64,000 nucleotides of DNA from Flavobacterium akiainvivens (GTDB taxonomy: Bacteria > Bacteroidota > Bacteroidia > Flavobacteriales > Flavobacteriaceae). This document shows, piece by piece, positions 1 through 9,088 of the stretch. Below the pieces are notes generated by a model. The model did no database searches. It was not told where the DNA came from and worked only from the letters and a program-made list of their open reading frames with translations. Numbering within the stretch: the first letter of the stretch is position 1; the number at the start of each line of letters is the position of its first letter. The DNA lies in NCBI RefSeq assembly GCF_001278115.1, contig NZ_LIYD01000005.1, forward strand, positions 2,784,567 through 2,848,566. The letters run 5' to 3'. A program made the position numbers and the translations under genes.

Positions 1-699
1 GTTCAAAGAGCCGTCTATCGATGGGTCGATGCCAAAGGCTGACTTAACCATAAATGAAGGCTTCAGCTTAAAGTTGTCGTTAATCTGGAATACATAACCA
101 CCCGTTAAAAAGTAGTGCGAAACCTCTGAACCAAAGTCTACACCCGTGTAGTTAAGGTGCTTGCTCTTTAGCATATTGGGTACTGAAAACGCCAGGTAGT
201 AGTTATCGGTGTAGTAAAATGCACCGGTACCCACGTTAAAGTAGGTGTTGTTTACGTTCTCGGCAAATGCAGGGTCTCCCGGGTCCGGTACGTTGTTGTA
301 CACTTCGCTGAACAAGCCCACATCGTGGAACGTTACACCCGCTTTAATACCCAGGGCAAGCCTGTGCTGGCCACCCAGTTTAAGGGTATAGCTAAAGTCG
401 GCATATACGTTGGTTTCTTTTACAGGGCCTATCTCATCTACAATGGCCGATAGCCCAAGCCCTACGTTTTTGCCTACAGGGCTGTGGCCCGAAAACGTGC
501 CTGTGCTTGGTGAGTCTTCAATGTCTACCCACTGCTTGCGGTATAGTAACCCGAATGATAAGTTCTCCTTCGAGCCCGCGTAAGCCGGGTTTATTACGTT
601 CATGTTATACATATACTGCGTATAGTGCGGGTCCTGCTGTGCAAAGGCATCAACAAAACCTACCAACGCAATGAATGCGGACAGGTATAGTTTCTTCAT
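1..699 (-). CDS. PorP/SprF family T9SS-associated outer-membrane protein (3' end missing)
   Basis: The reading frame starts at the ATG at 697-699 and stays open to the window edge, giving 233 codons of a family usually around 300 residues long. It begins MKKLYLSAFIALVGFVDAFAQ, a clear signal peptide, followed by QDPHYTQYMYNMNVINPAYAGS, the hallmark start of PorP/SprF proteins, and then alternating beta-barrel-like segments. Members sit in the outer membrane and are paired with type B T9SS substrates, where they are thought to anchor or help export surface adhesins such as SprB. It begins 82 bases after the stop of the large adhesin on the same strand, so co-transcription is likely. The C-terminal part lies outside the window. 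Confidence 0.88.
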   Translation of the reverse strand, partial: MKKLYLSAFIALVGFVDAFAQQDPHYTQYMYNMNVINPAYAGSKENLSFGLLYRKQWVDIEDSPSTGTFSGHSPVGKNVGLGLSAIVDEIGPVKETNVYADFSYTLKLGGQHRLALGIKAGVTFHDVGLFSEVYNNVPDPGDPAFAENVNNTYFNVGTGAFYYTDNYYLAFSVPNMLKSKHLNYTGVDFGSEVSHYFLTGGYVFQINDNFKLKPSFMVKSAFGIDPSIDGSLN

Positions 700-781
700 G
701 TGTGTGTTTTTCTTAAATTAATGTGCAAAAAAAGATAAACTTCCCCCGCGCAAAACGGCAGGGGAAGCTATCAGTTATTTA

Positions 782-3700
782 TTATTCTTCCCAGTTTACA
801 TAAACCCAACCGGTAATATTTTCGCCGTTAGAGCGCTGTACCATGTAGAAGTAGGTTCCTGTAGGCAGTTTTTCGCCGTTGCTTGCAATACCTGCAAACT
901 CATCGGTATAGTTGCCATTGTAGCCAAATACTTCGGTACCGTAACGGTTAAATATCCTCAGTTTAACAACATCAAGCGCTGTAAGGTCAAACGAGTCATT
1001 TTTACCGTCTCCGTTAGGTGATATACCTTTAGGAAGCTCACACATAATAGAAACTATGTCTATATCAGCTTCAATTGGGCAGGCTGTTTCGCCAAGCGGT
1101 GTAACTGTAACGGTATACTGTCCTTCTCCAAGGGCAGGCTGTCCGTTAACGCTGCTAAGGATTAGGTTTGCACCTGTACCTACTACTGCGCCTGCTGCAT
1201 TTGTCCAGCTGAATGTTACCATATCAGCATTATAAACATCATCAGGGAATGCCACACCAAGTTCGTAGTAGTTGTCATCATTACAGCCTGATGTTATTAC
1301 AATTTCAGGAGTAGGGATTATTACCACTTCAAAGCTGCTTTCAGAAGAACAGTCAGCATTTCCTGCTGCCACAGCATATACATAAACCGTTTGGCTGTCT
1401 ATTAGCTGGGCGCCTGCCGCAAGGGCCTGGCCTGTTGCTCCAGGGCCTGTGTAGTAAGCGTTTCCGGCCGGTAGTGCAGGAAGTGTATAAATATCACATA
1501 CAGCAACATCTGCAGGCTCTGCCACGACTGGAGTAGTTGTAACGGTTACAGTAAAGCTGGCCGAATCTGTACATGGTATATCGCCGCTTGAGGCAAATAC
1601 ATAAACAGTTTGTGTAGCATCTATTACAGTACCTGCCGGTATTACACTACCTGCGCCATCGGCTTCGGTATAGTATTCACCCACAGTAAGTTCAGGAAGC
1701 GTGTAGCTGTCGCAGGCTGCAATAGCTGCAACTTCTGCCTCAACAATAACAGGGCTTGCCACAATGGTTACCACAAACGAGCTTTCGCTTGTACATACCG
1801 GTGTAGTAGTGCTGCTCGCAAGTATGTAAATTGTGCTGCTGTCTGCTACAGTTTCACCGGCAAACAGTTCAACACCGCCACCGTTAGTTTCAGTAAAGTA
1901 CTGGTTACCTGCCGTAAGCTCAGGAAGCACATAGGCATCACAAACTGTTACATCGTCAAGTTCCTGTGCTTCAGGTGTAGGGGTAACTACTACAGTTACA
2001 GTATCAGTGCCTATACAGCCTTCGTTGTTTATGGTTACTTCATAAGTACCGGCTTGGGTTACTGTTATGGTAGTACCTGTGCCTGCAAAAGCAGCACCGT
2101 CTTTAGTCCAGCTAATGGTTACATCAGCTACATCAAAGTTACCCGGAACCACGGTAATAGTACCGCTTGTACCCTCACACAGAGAGAAATCAGGTGTAAT
2201 GGTAAACTCCGGTGTATTGTCTTCAACTACAAGGTTGAATTGTTTAACAGCAAAACATCCTGTTTGTACGTTTTCAATGCGCACATAAAGTGTTTGCAGG
2301 AACTGCACTGTGTTTGTAAACGTAGTAGGCAGTGGTGTTGCAGTACCGGCCTCGGCATCAGCCTGTGTAAGGTAGTACTCAATATCATAGTCATACTGTG
2401 TAGTGGTTGTTCCGGCTATAATAGCATCTGTATTAGCAGTAAGGTCAAATTCTGCAAATCCGTCGCCATCACACTCGTTCAGGTTTGTAGGGTCTCCTGT
2501 TACATCTTCTACATCCGGGTAGAATTCTACAAGTATCGAGCCCTGGCGCACACACTCAAGTCCTTCGGCAGTAGCATTAACACTATATACACCTGTTTCT
2601 GTAACTACAAGGCTTGGGCCTGTTTCACCAGGTATAACCTCTCCGTTGTGAGACCATTCAAAGTTATACATTTCATCGTCAAGGTTAGTATTAATGGTTA
2701 CTTCTTCCTGAGAACATGCTGCTGTATTTTCATCAACAATCATGTCCGGGCCCAGGTTAATGTTACCAAGGTCAAAACTACCACCAAGCAGGAATACTGC
2801 CGATGAGTAAGCGTCGTCGCCCTCGTTAGCCACAATCATTTGCATGCTGTAGTCGTGGCCTGCAACAAGTGTAAGGCCTTCCGGTATTATAGCATCCATT
2901 TTTTTGGTTTGGCCGTTAAGGTTTATTGGCGAAAGCAGGCCGTTGTAAGTACCAAAGTACTGCTCGTTAGCCGCGCCACACACGCCACCGTCAGGGTGAA
3001 TGTTAGTTACCAGTATAAGCTGTCCGTTAGGCAGTACCGCAAGGTTCCAGTGCTGATTGGTTTCAAGGTCAGTAAGTATAAAGGCAAACACGTCTGAGAA
3101 TGTACATTCAAAGCTTGAGTTGCCATATTCTTCAGATGCAAAAAGGAACTTAAACAATGTAGTGCCTTCAGGGATATCTACCACCGGAGAGAAGTTAAAC
3201 TTAACCGATGTAGAACCGTGTGTATTAGCAGCATTACCGCCAGAGAACTCAGGATATGTGTTAAGAATTGCTTCAAGTGCCGCTTCTTCGGTTGGGTTTT
3301 CCCATCCGCCACCAAATGTAGTGTCGTTAGGACCCGGAACATCTGTCTCGGCATCGCCGCTTACAAGCACAATACCATAGTCATATATTTCGCCAGTAGG
3401 CTCTGTAAAGTAGAAGCTTGATTCGTTAGACTCCCAGTAGCCAATACCGTTTTTGCCAACGGCTGTACCGGTTACCCACGTAACGTTATCTACGTAAGCA
3501 CAATCTGATCCAAGGAATACATCTGTTACAAGCTCCGGCACTGTATAATCAGTTTCAGAAACATAAATAGGTGGTTCCGGTGTGGTTATACACAGGTTAA
3601 AGCTGGTAGGGTTACTGTTTATGTATGTGGCATATACCTGTACATAATAGGTTTCACCAGGCGTTAGGCCATCTGCAACTGCACTGGCAGAATAATTACA

Positions 3701-6700
3701 GTACACTTCTTCAAGGCCTTCGCAGCCACCCTGGTATATAGCAAAGCTATAGTAAGAACCTATCTGGTTGCTTAGTGTTATACCATGGCTTTCGCCTGTA
3801 GCCTCAAAAGTATACCAAACATCAAAGTCCGGAGCCTCCCATGTACAATCAGATGCAATGCCCGATGATGTAGCACCGCTAATAGTACCTGTAACAAAGT
3901 CTAAACAAGTTGCACCTGTATTAACAGGAACTTCAATAGCGCCATCGCAATCATCATTAATAATTGCTGTTGTAAAGGTTACAGGGCCGCTCCAGTTGCT
4001 GTTGCCGTCTTCGCCGCCACATATAGCCCTTACATAAATGCTGTACGTAGTACCAGAGGTAAGGTTATCAAGAATAGTTTCAATTTCTGTACCTGTACCG
4101 GTAAATGTATTTGCAGGGTCTATGGCATCAGTAGGCTCCGGAGCCGGAGAACCAAACGGAAGCACAACAACTTCCCACTGTGTAGCCTCGCCCATTTCGT
4201 TAAAGCTAAATGTAGCCTGTTCAAGCTCTATATCGCTAATAGCAAGTTGCTGCGGTTTAGGGCATGGTGGTGGTGTACAATCGCCTATAGCGGTAAATAG
4301 TGTAGTACCCGGTGTACCTGTTCCCGGAGGTTTAACATATATATCTTCAGCATATGGGGTAAGTATTGTAACTCCCTGGTAAACGGTAGACCATCCTTCA
4401 AAGTTCCACACAAGTTCAAACTCTTCGCCAGGACACATAGGCACTTCCACCTCAACTGTAGTAGTAGTATAATCTGCCGGTAGTTGCGGGCCAAGTACCG
4501 CAATTGGCACACCAGCCTGGTAAACCGTCATTATACCATCATACCAGCCGCCTCCATAAAGGTCGTCAAGTACAAATACATAGTTACACTGGTCTTCGGC
4601 CTCACACACTGCTGTGTGTATAGGCAGCATGTCAGATACAGTACTTGAGCCTTCTTCACAAATAAGCCTTACATAAAACTCATAGTTAGTAGCAGCGTCA
4701 AGGCCATCTACAGTTACAGGGTTTGTTGTGGTAGTACCGGTAGGTTCTGCATCCGGACCCGGAGCAGGGCTTCCTGCCTCAACCACAAAATATTCCCAGT
4801 TACCTTCAGCCGGGCCTGCCCAGCTTATAGTTGCTGTAGTTGTAGTATAGTCTCCGGCAACAAGGTCTTCCGGCGCAAGACACGCAGGGGTATCACAATC
4901 TGCCATAGATGAGAAGATCTCTGTACCCACTGTTTCTTCACCGGGAAGCATTTCAAGCAATGTCTGGTCAAAACCGTTTATTATAGTAAGACCCACCTGC
5001 GTAGGGGCAGTACCTCCTGTAGTCCAGGTTACTTCAAACGGTGTTTCGGTACATAGCGGAACAGTAATAGTTTGCGTTTGGCCACTTGTAAACGTAGCAC
5101 CAATTACAGCCACGTTAGTACCGTTTTGAGAAATTGTCATGCGTGAGCCATACCAGCCACCCCACCAGTCACTGTACAGTATAAAGGTATAATCACACTT
5201 ATCCTCCTCCTCACACACTTGTGTGCTGAAAGCAAACGGGCCTGCCCATTCGCTAAGGCCGTCTTCACAAACCAGCTGTACATAGAATACATAGTTTGTA
5301 GCAATGTCAAGCTCTTCTACAAGAGTTGGGTTAGAAGTGGTGTTAATACCGTCTCCATCTTCCGGGGCATCACCGCCGGCTTCTGTTATATAGTAGTTCC
5401 AGTTGCCTGTAGCAGGGCCTGCCCAGCCTATTTCAGCCGATGTTGTTGTAGTGTTTGTTACCTCAAGCTCTGTTGGCGCAAGGCAAAGTATATTATCACA
5501 ATCTACAGTACCGGTATACAGCACACTGTTTTGAACACCCGTGCCCGCAGGCTTAGTATAAAACGTTTGGCCAAAGCCGTTCTGGATGCTTACTCCTACC
5601 TCGTTAGCAAAGCTACCGCCAGAGTTCCAGTATAGTTGTATAGGGGTATCATTACACACCTGCACCGGTATAGATATAGGGCCTACACCTGTTGTAAAGG
5701 TAGAGCCTACTGTTGCAAGTGTAATACCGTTTTGAGAAAGCGTCATGGTGTTGCCGTTCCAGCCATCTCCCCACGAGTCTGTAAGTACAAGTGTATAGGT
5801 ACACTGGTCTGCAACTTCACATATCATGGTGTTAAACGGATAAGGGCCCGCCCATGCACTAAAGTTACCATCGCCACAATCTGCCCTTACATAATATTCA
5901 TAAGCTGTAGAAGGCTCAAGGCCGTCTGCAGTCCAGTTTGTGTTAGTAGTAACGGTTTCACCGGCGCCCGAAGGAATACCTTCTATAGCTTCCTGAACCA
6001 CTACCTCCCATGAAGTAGCACCGCTTGGGTTTGTCCAGCTAAGGTTAGCCGAAGTCATGCCAATACTTGTAGTAGGCAACCCTACAGGAGGTGCACAAAA
6101 TACCTGCTGTACCGTAAGGGTGTAGCCCACAGTTGCAGGCCAGCCCGAAGTAGATATCATTATATAATAGGTAGTACCGGCAGTAACCGATAATGAAGGC
6201 ACTGTAAGCGGCGTCATTTCAAAGTTGTTGTAATCGCCCGCAATACACTCAACACCTATATCAGCACAGCTGTCATAAACAAACATACCGGCATAGTTGC
6301 CGTTAAGGTTGCTTGCCTCTATGCTTATTACACCGGTTACAGCAGCCTCATAAGCATAAATAACGTTGTTTCCGTCAAGATAACCCCAGTTTACACCACA
6401 ACCGGTAGCACCCGGGCTACCTTCATAATTAGTATCGGCATAGTTAGATGTATTATCTGTATCAGAGTAAGGAAGCGTTTCTATCTCTATAGGCGCGCTA
6501 CAGCTATCGCCCAGCGCAACCGTACTAAAGTTAAACGGCCCTACCCAGTTACTGTAGTTTCCGTCTCCACAGTTTGCCCTTACATAATACTTGTAATCAG
6601 TATTTTCTACAAGATCGGTTATAGGAAAGTTAACACCTGTAGAAGTATGTGTAGGCACACCATTAGCAGGTGTAGCCACAGGCATTACCTGCAGGTCAAA

Positions 6701-7393
6701 AGAATCAGCGTTTGTACCACTGGGGTTAGTCCAGCTAAGTGTAGCCGTAGTAAGGCCAAAGGCAGACGCCGTAAGGTTTGTAGGGTCTAAACACTGAGAC
6801 ACCACATTTACATTGTCAATCGCCCAGCGGTCTCCGGCATCGGTACCCATAACAAAGGCAATGTAAATAGTCTGGCCTGCCCATGCGTTTAGCGAAACAA
6901 TTTTTTCTGTCCACTCCTGCTGAGAAGGGTTAATTTGCAGCTCTGTCCAGTTAGCAGCCTCCTGGGTAAAGTTGGCTATGTTAGTCTGGTCTGCAAAAGT
7001 ACCTGTAGTAGTAGAAACAAGAATTTTGTATGTGTTTCCTGAATCTCCGTTTACAAACAGGTGCGACCAAAAACGCAGCTGGCCGTTAGTTGGCACAAGT
7101 GTTGCAGGTGTAATAAGCCAGTCAGTGGCAAACGTACCGTTGGTAACGTTTTCACTGTTCAGGTAGGCCGACTTAGTACCCTCATAAGCGGGTTGCTGCG
7201 AACTGCCATTACCCTGAATCCAAGTGTTAATTGGACCGGTCTCGTTTACAATGGCCCAGTTTGCAGGACCCGCAGCGTAGGACCCCAAACCGGTGCCCGC
7301 AGCCGTCCAGGTACCCTCAAACCCCTCCGGATACTGTGCATACCCGCAGAAGGAAATTAAGGCCATGAAAAGCAATAACGTAATTTTTTTCAT
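782..7393 (-). CDS. Giant T9SS surface adhesin with choice-of-anchor L domain and type B sorting domain (2203 aa)
   Basis: A secreted multi-domain surface protein. Residues 1-19 are a signal peptide ending CGYAQ. Residues about 20-205 resemble a cleaved-adhesin/choice-of-anchor J domain. There follow several fibronectin-III-like units (LSWTNPSGT, YYVRADCGDGN) alternating with three copies of a unit carrying the motif LTDSWGDGWNG. A choice-of-anchor L domain lies at about 1288-1537. After a PKD-like segment and one ~95-residue module come three ~72-residue modules (pattern C-x-x-Y-x-LP-x-L ... TVYVYA) at about 1806-2027. The end (about 2116-2203, starting PKGISPNGDGKNDSF) is the gliding-motility-associated C-terminal domain that targets proteins to T9SS. 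The downstream PorP/SprF gene fits this. It shares modules with the adhesin at 36469-45291. The ligand is unknown. Confidence 0.9.
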   Translation of the reverse strand: MKKITLLLFMALISFCGYAQYPEGFEGTWTAAGTGLGSYAAGPANWAIVNETGPINTWIQGNGSSQQPAYEGTKSAYLNSENVTNGTFATDWLITPATLVPTNGQLRFWSHLFVNGDSGNTYKILVSTTTGTFADQTNIANFTQEAANWTELQINPSQQEWTEKIVSLNAWAGQTIYIAFVMGTDAGDRWAIDNVNVVSQCLDPTNLTASAFGLTTATLSWTNPSGTNADSFDLQVMPVATPANGVPTHTSTGVNFPITDLVENTDYKYYVRANCGDGNYSNWVGPFNFSTVALGDSCSAPIEIETLPYSDTDNTSNYADTNYEGSPGATGCGVNWGYLDGNNVIYAYEAAVTGVISIEASNLNGNYAGMFVYDSCADIGVECIAGDYNNFEMTPLTVPSLSVTAGTTYYIMISTSGWPATVGYTLTVQQVFCAPPVGLPTTSIGMTSANLSWTNPSGATSWEVVVQEAIEGIPSGAGETVTTNTNWTADGLEPSTAYEYYVRADCGDGNFSAWAGPYPFNTMICEVADQCTYTLVLTDSWGDGWNGNTMTLSQNGITLATVGSTFTTGVGPISIPVQVCNDTPIQLYWNSGGSFANEVGVSIQNGFGQTFYTKPAGTGVQNSVLYTGTVDCDNILCLAPTELEVTNTTTTSAEIGWAGPATGNWNYYITEAGGDAPEDGDGINTTSNPTLVEELDIATNYVFYVQLVCEDGLSEWAGPFAFSTQVCEEEDKCDYTFILYSDWWGGWYGSRMTISQNGTNVAVIGATFTSGQTQTITVPLCTETPFEVTWTTGGTAPTQVGLTIINGFDQTLLEMLPGEETVGTEIFSSMADCDTPACLAPEDLVAGDYTTTTATISWAGPAEGNWEYFVVEAGSPAPGPDAEPTGTTTTNPVTVDGLDAATNYEFYVRLICEEGSSTVSDMLPIHTAVCEAEDQCNYVFVLDDLYGGGWYDGIMTVYQAGVPIAVLGPQLPADYTTTTVEVEVPMCPGEEFELVWNFEGWSTVYQGVTILTPYAEDIYVKPPGTGTPGTTLFTAIGDCTPPPCPKPQQLAISDIELEQATFSFNEMGEATQWEVVVLPFGSPAPEPTDAIDPANTFTGTGTEIETILDNLTSGTTYSIYVRAICGGEDGNSNWSGPVTFTTAIINDDCDGAIEVPVNTGATCLDFVTGTISGATSSGIASDCTWEAPDFDVWYTFEATGESHGITLSNQIGSYYSFAIYQGGCEGLEEVYCNYSASAVADGLTPGETYYVQVYATYINSNPTSFNLCITTPEPPIYVSETDYTVPELVTDVFLGSDCAYVDNVTWVTGTAVGKNGIGYWESNESSFYFTEPTGEIYDYGIVLVSGDAETDVPGPNDTTFGGGWENPTEEAALEAILNTYPEFSGGNAANTHGSTSVKFNFSPVVDIPEGTTLFKFLFASEEYGNSSFECTFSDVFAFILTDLETNQHWNLAVLPNGQLILVTNIHPDGGVCGAANEQYFGTYNGLLSPINLNGQTKKMDAIIPEGLTLVAGHDYSMQMIVANEGDDAYSSAVFLLGGSFDLGNINLGPDMIVDENTAACSQEEVTINTNLDDEMYNFEWSHNGEVIPGETGPSLVVTETGVYSVNATAEGLECVRQGSILVEFYPDVEDVTGDPTNLNECDGDGFAEFDLTANTDAIIAGTTTTQYDYDIEYYLTQADAEAGTATPLPTTFTNTVQFLQTLYVRIENVQTGCFAVKQFNLVVEDNTPEFTITPDFSLCEGTSGTITVVPGNFDVADVTISWTKDGAAFAGTGTTITVTQAGTYEVTINNEGCIGTDTVTVVVTPTPEAQELDDVTVCDAYVLPELTAGNQYFTETNGGGVELFAGETVADSSTIYILASSTTTPVCTSESSFVVTIVASPVIVEAEVAAIAACDSYTLPELTVGEYYTEADGAGSVIPAGTVIDATQTVYVFASSGDIPCTDSASFTVTVTTTPVVAEPADVAVCDIYTLPALPAGNAYYTGPGATGQALAAGAQLIDSQTVYVYAVAAGNADCSSESSFEVVIIPTPEIVITSGCNDDNYYELGVAFPDDVYNADMVTFSWTNAAGAVVGTGANLILSSVNGQPALGEGQYTVTVTPLGETACPIEADIDIVSIMCELPKGISPNGDGKNDSFDLTALDVVKLRIFNRYGTEVFGYNGNYTDEFAGIASNGEKLPTGTYFYMVQRSNGENITGWVYVNWEE

Positions 7394-7592
7394 AGATTTA
7401 TATTTAGTAGTTTATAAGATTTCGAAAATAAGGAAAAAAAGTTAACGCTTAACGGCCATTGTTAAAGATTTGACAACATTTCTTTAAAAAAAACAAAATT
7501 TATAGCTATTGTTATGAATATAAAAATATACTATACAGTTTTAAAGCAATATCACTACACATAATTCAACCGCTTATATCTCAGCATATTCT

Positions 7593-7600
7593 TATATTTG
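7593..7600 (+). promoter_or_regulatory. Bacteroidota -7 promoter element of the LpxH-like gene
   Basis: TATATTTG matches the TAnnTTTG consensus and lies 18 bases before the ATG at 7619. It overlaps the in-frame TTG at 7598, which argues against that upstream start. No TTG -33 box is seen at the usual spacing. Confidence 0.55.
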
Positions 7601-7618
7601 CTGGGCTTACACACAAAT

Positions 7619-8362
7619 ATGAACAAAAAAATATACTTTGCTTCAGACCAGCATTTTGGCGCACCAACACCTGAGCTGAGCTTCCCAAGGGAACAGCGCT
7701 TTGTATCCTGGCTTGACAGTATTAAGCACGATGCACACACCCTTTTCCTGGTGGGCGACCTGTTTGACTTTTGGTTTGAATACAAAACTGTAGTGCCGCG
7801 CGGGTTTATTCGCGTACTGGGTAAAATTGCCGAACTGCGCGACAGCGGTATCGAAATTTACTTTTTTACAGGCAACCATGATTTGTGGATGGACGATTAC
7901 TTTGAAAAAGAGCTTAACATACCCGTGTACCACAAGCCCAAAACCTTTACCTTTAATAATAAGGAGTTCTTTATAGGCCATGGCGATGGCCTGGGCCCGG
8001 GCGATAAGGGATATAAACGCATGAAGAAGGTGTTTACAAACCCGGTGTCTAAATGGTTTTTCCGCTGGCTGCACCCGGATTTGGGCGTAAGGCTTGCGCA
8101 ATACCTTTCGGTTAAAAACAAACTGATAAGCGGCGCTGAAGATGTAACATTTTTAGGAGAAGAAAACGAGTGGCTGGTTTTGTACAGCAAGCGTAAGCTG
8201 GAAACAAAACATTATGACTACTTTATATTTGGCCACCGCCACCTGCCTATGGTTATTAATGTAGGCCAAAACAGCGAATACATAAACCTGGGCGACTGGA
8301 TTACCTATTTTACGTATGGTGTTTTTGACGGCGAGAAGTTTGAACTGAAGGAATATGAATAG
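7619..8362 (+). CDS. lpxH: UDP-2,3-diacylglucosamine diphosphatase, LpxH-like
   Basis: A calcineurin-like metallophosphoesterase of 247 residues, expected to hydrolyse UDP-2,3-diacylglucosamine to lipid X in lipid A synthesis at the inner face of the cytoplasmic membrane. The metal-binding motifs are all present: SDQHFG (D10, H12), LVGDLFDFW (D47), TGNHD (85-88), GHGDGLGPGDKGYK (H121) and GHRHLP near residue 210. I start at ATG 7619 because the upstream TTG at 7598 lies inside the promoter -7 box. The gene stands alone, divergent from the adhesin. Its stop overlaps the start of an intergenic inverted repeat. The symbol rests on motifs, since LpxH-like paralogues of other substrate use exist. 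Confidence 0.82.
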   Translation: MNKKIYFASDQHFGAPTPELSFPREQRFVSWLDSIKHDAHTLFLVGDLFDFWFEYKTVVPRGFIRVLGKIAELRDSGIEIYFFTGNHDLWMDDYFEKELNIPVYHKPKTFTFNNKEFFIGHGDGLGPGDKGYKRMKKVFTNPVSKWFFRWLHPDLGVRLAQYLSVKNKLISGAEDVTFLGEENEWLVLYSKRKLETKHYDYFIFGHRHLPMVINVGQNSEYINLGDWITYFTYGVFDGEKFELKEYE

Positions 8363-8515
8363 ATTGTTGGATTTTTAGATTGTTCGACGGTTCGAAAAAT
8401 AGGTTCCGGATCAATAGAGAATCATAGAAGACATACTATCTCCCCGGAATTTTTTAGGAGTTGATCAATATACACATAATGTCGAAAAATCGAATAGTCG
8501 AAAAATCCAACAATC
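8362..8515. repeat. Intergenic inverted repeat (15-bp perfect arms)
   Basis: GATTGTTGGATTTTT at 8362-8376 is repeated inverted at 8501-8515, with further imperfect pairing inward (GATTGTTCGAC against GTCGAAAAATCGAATAGTC). The arms enclose about 120 bases with no reading frame. A related single remnant (TTTCGATTTTTGGATTATTC) lies at about 23889-23908. Possible emptied cassette or repeat element. Confidence 0.6.
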
Positions 8516-8521
8516 GAAAAA

Positions 8522-8875
8522 TCAATTCATACACAAATCATCAAGGTAGTCAAACAGCTGTGCATGGAAAAGCGCCCCTTCTACAAGGTCTTTTATATTT
8601 AAAAGTTCACTGCGGGTTACGGCAAGGTCTACCTGGTTAAGCGGAGTTTTCAGCAAAAACTTATGGCAACGCCCGCGCTGGCAGCAACCGGCACAGCCTA
8701 TCTCGGCAAAGGTATCGTCTATAATAGCGGCAAAATCCTGCACTTCTTTACCCGAAAGGTAAAAACCCGTTTCCTTAAACACCAGCTGTACCTTATCTTT
8801 TAGCACAACATCGTTCTTCTTCCAGAAAAAGGCCACCCCGAAATCATTATAATACAGTTGCTCTACTTGTTTCAT
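8522..8875 (-). CDS. Hypothetical protein with cysteine-rich motif (117 aa)
   Basis: A small cytoplasmic protein without signal or membrane segment. Its most striking feature is the central cluster GCAGCCQRGRCHKF (four Cys and one His within 14 residues), which could bind a metal. The flanking parts (MKQVEQLYYNDFGVAFFWKKND and KTPLNQVDLAVTRSELLNIKDLVEG) look like a compact mixed alpha/beta fold. I choose the ATG at 8875, because the GTG at 8893 lies inside a -7 promoter element. It is conserved-looking, but I do not recognise a characterised family. It stands alone between the LpxH-like gene and recJ. Confidence 0.7.
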   Translation of the reverse strand: MKQVEQLYYNDFGVAFFWKKNDVVLKDKVQLVFKETGFYLSGKEVQDFAAIIDDTFAEIGCAGCCQRGRCHKFLLKTPLNQVDLAVTRSELLNIKDLVEGALFHAQLFDYLDDLCMN

Positions 8876-8892
8876 TGCAAAATTGATTTGCA

Positions 8893-8900
8893 CAAAAATA
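8893..8900 (-). promoter_or_regulatory. -7 promoter element of the Cys-rich hypothetical gene
   Basis: On the minus strand TATTTTTG fits TAnnTTTG and lies 17 bases upstream of the ATG at 8875. It fixes the start downstream of the GTG at 8893. Confidence 0.5.
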
Positions 8901-9088
8901 ACAATTATTTATAATCGTTCTAAATAATTATTTTAAATTTTTGACCCGAGCCATTTTGGCGAACTGAGCGAAGCTAATTATAAATTTTAAATGGAGCTTC
9001 ACTTACCTCTTAACACGACACAGCTAACTACTTAACGCAACCGAAATCATTTAAAATTTAAAATTCATCATTTAAAATAACAAAAAAA

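Noticed and set aside
1610..2806. A 398-codon open frame on the plus strand inside the first adhesin
   Set aside because: It lies opposite repetitive adhesin sequence, has a Cys/Tyr/Arg-rich composition unlike any protein, and arises from the codon bias of the real gene.
7619..7640. Start of the LpxH-like protein at the upstream TTG 7598
   Set aside because: That TTG lies inside the -7 promoter element, so it cannot be in the mRNA.
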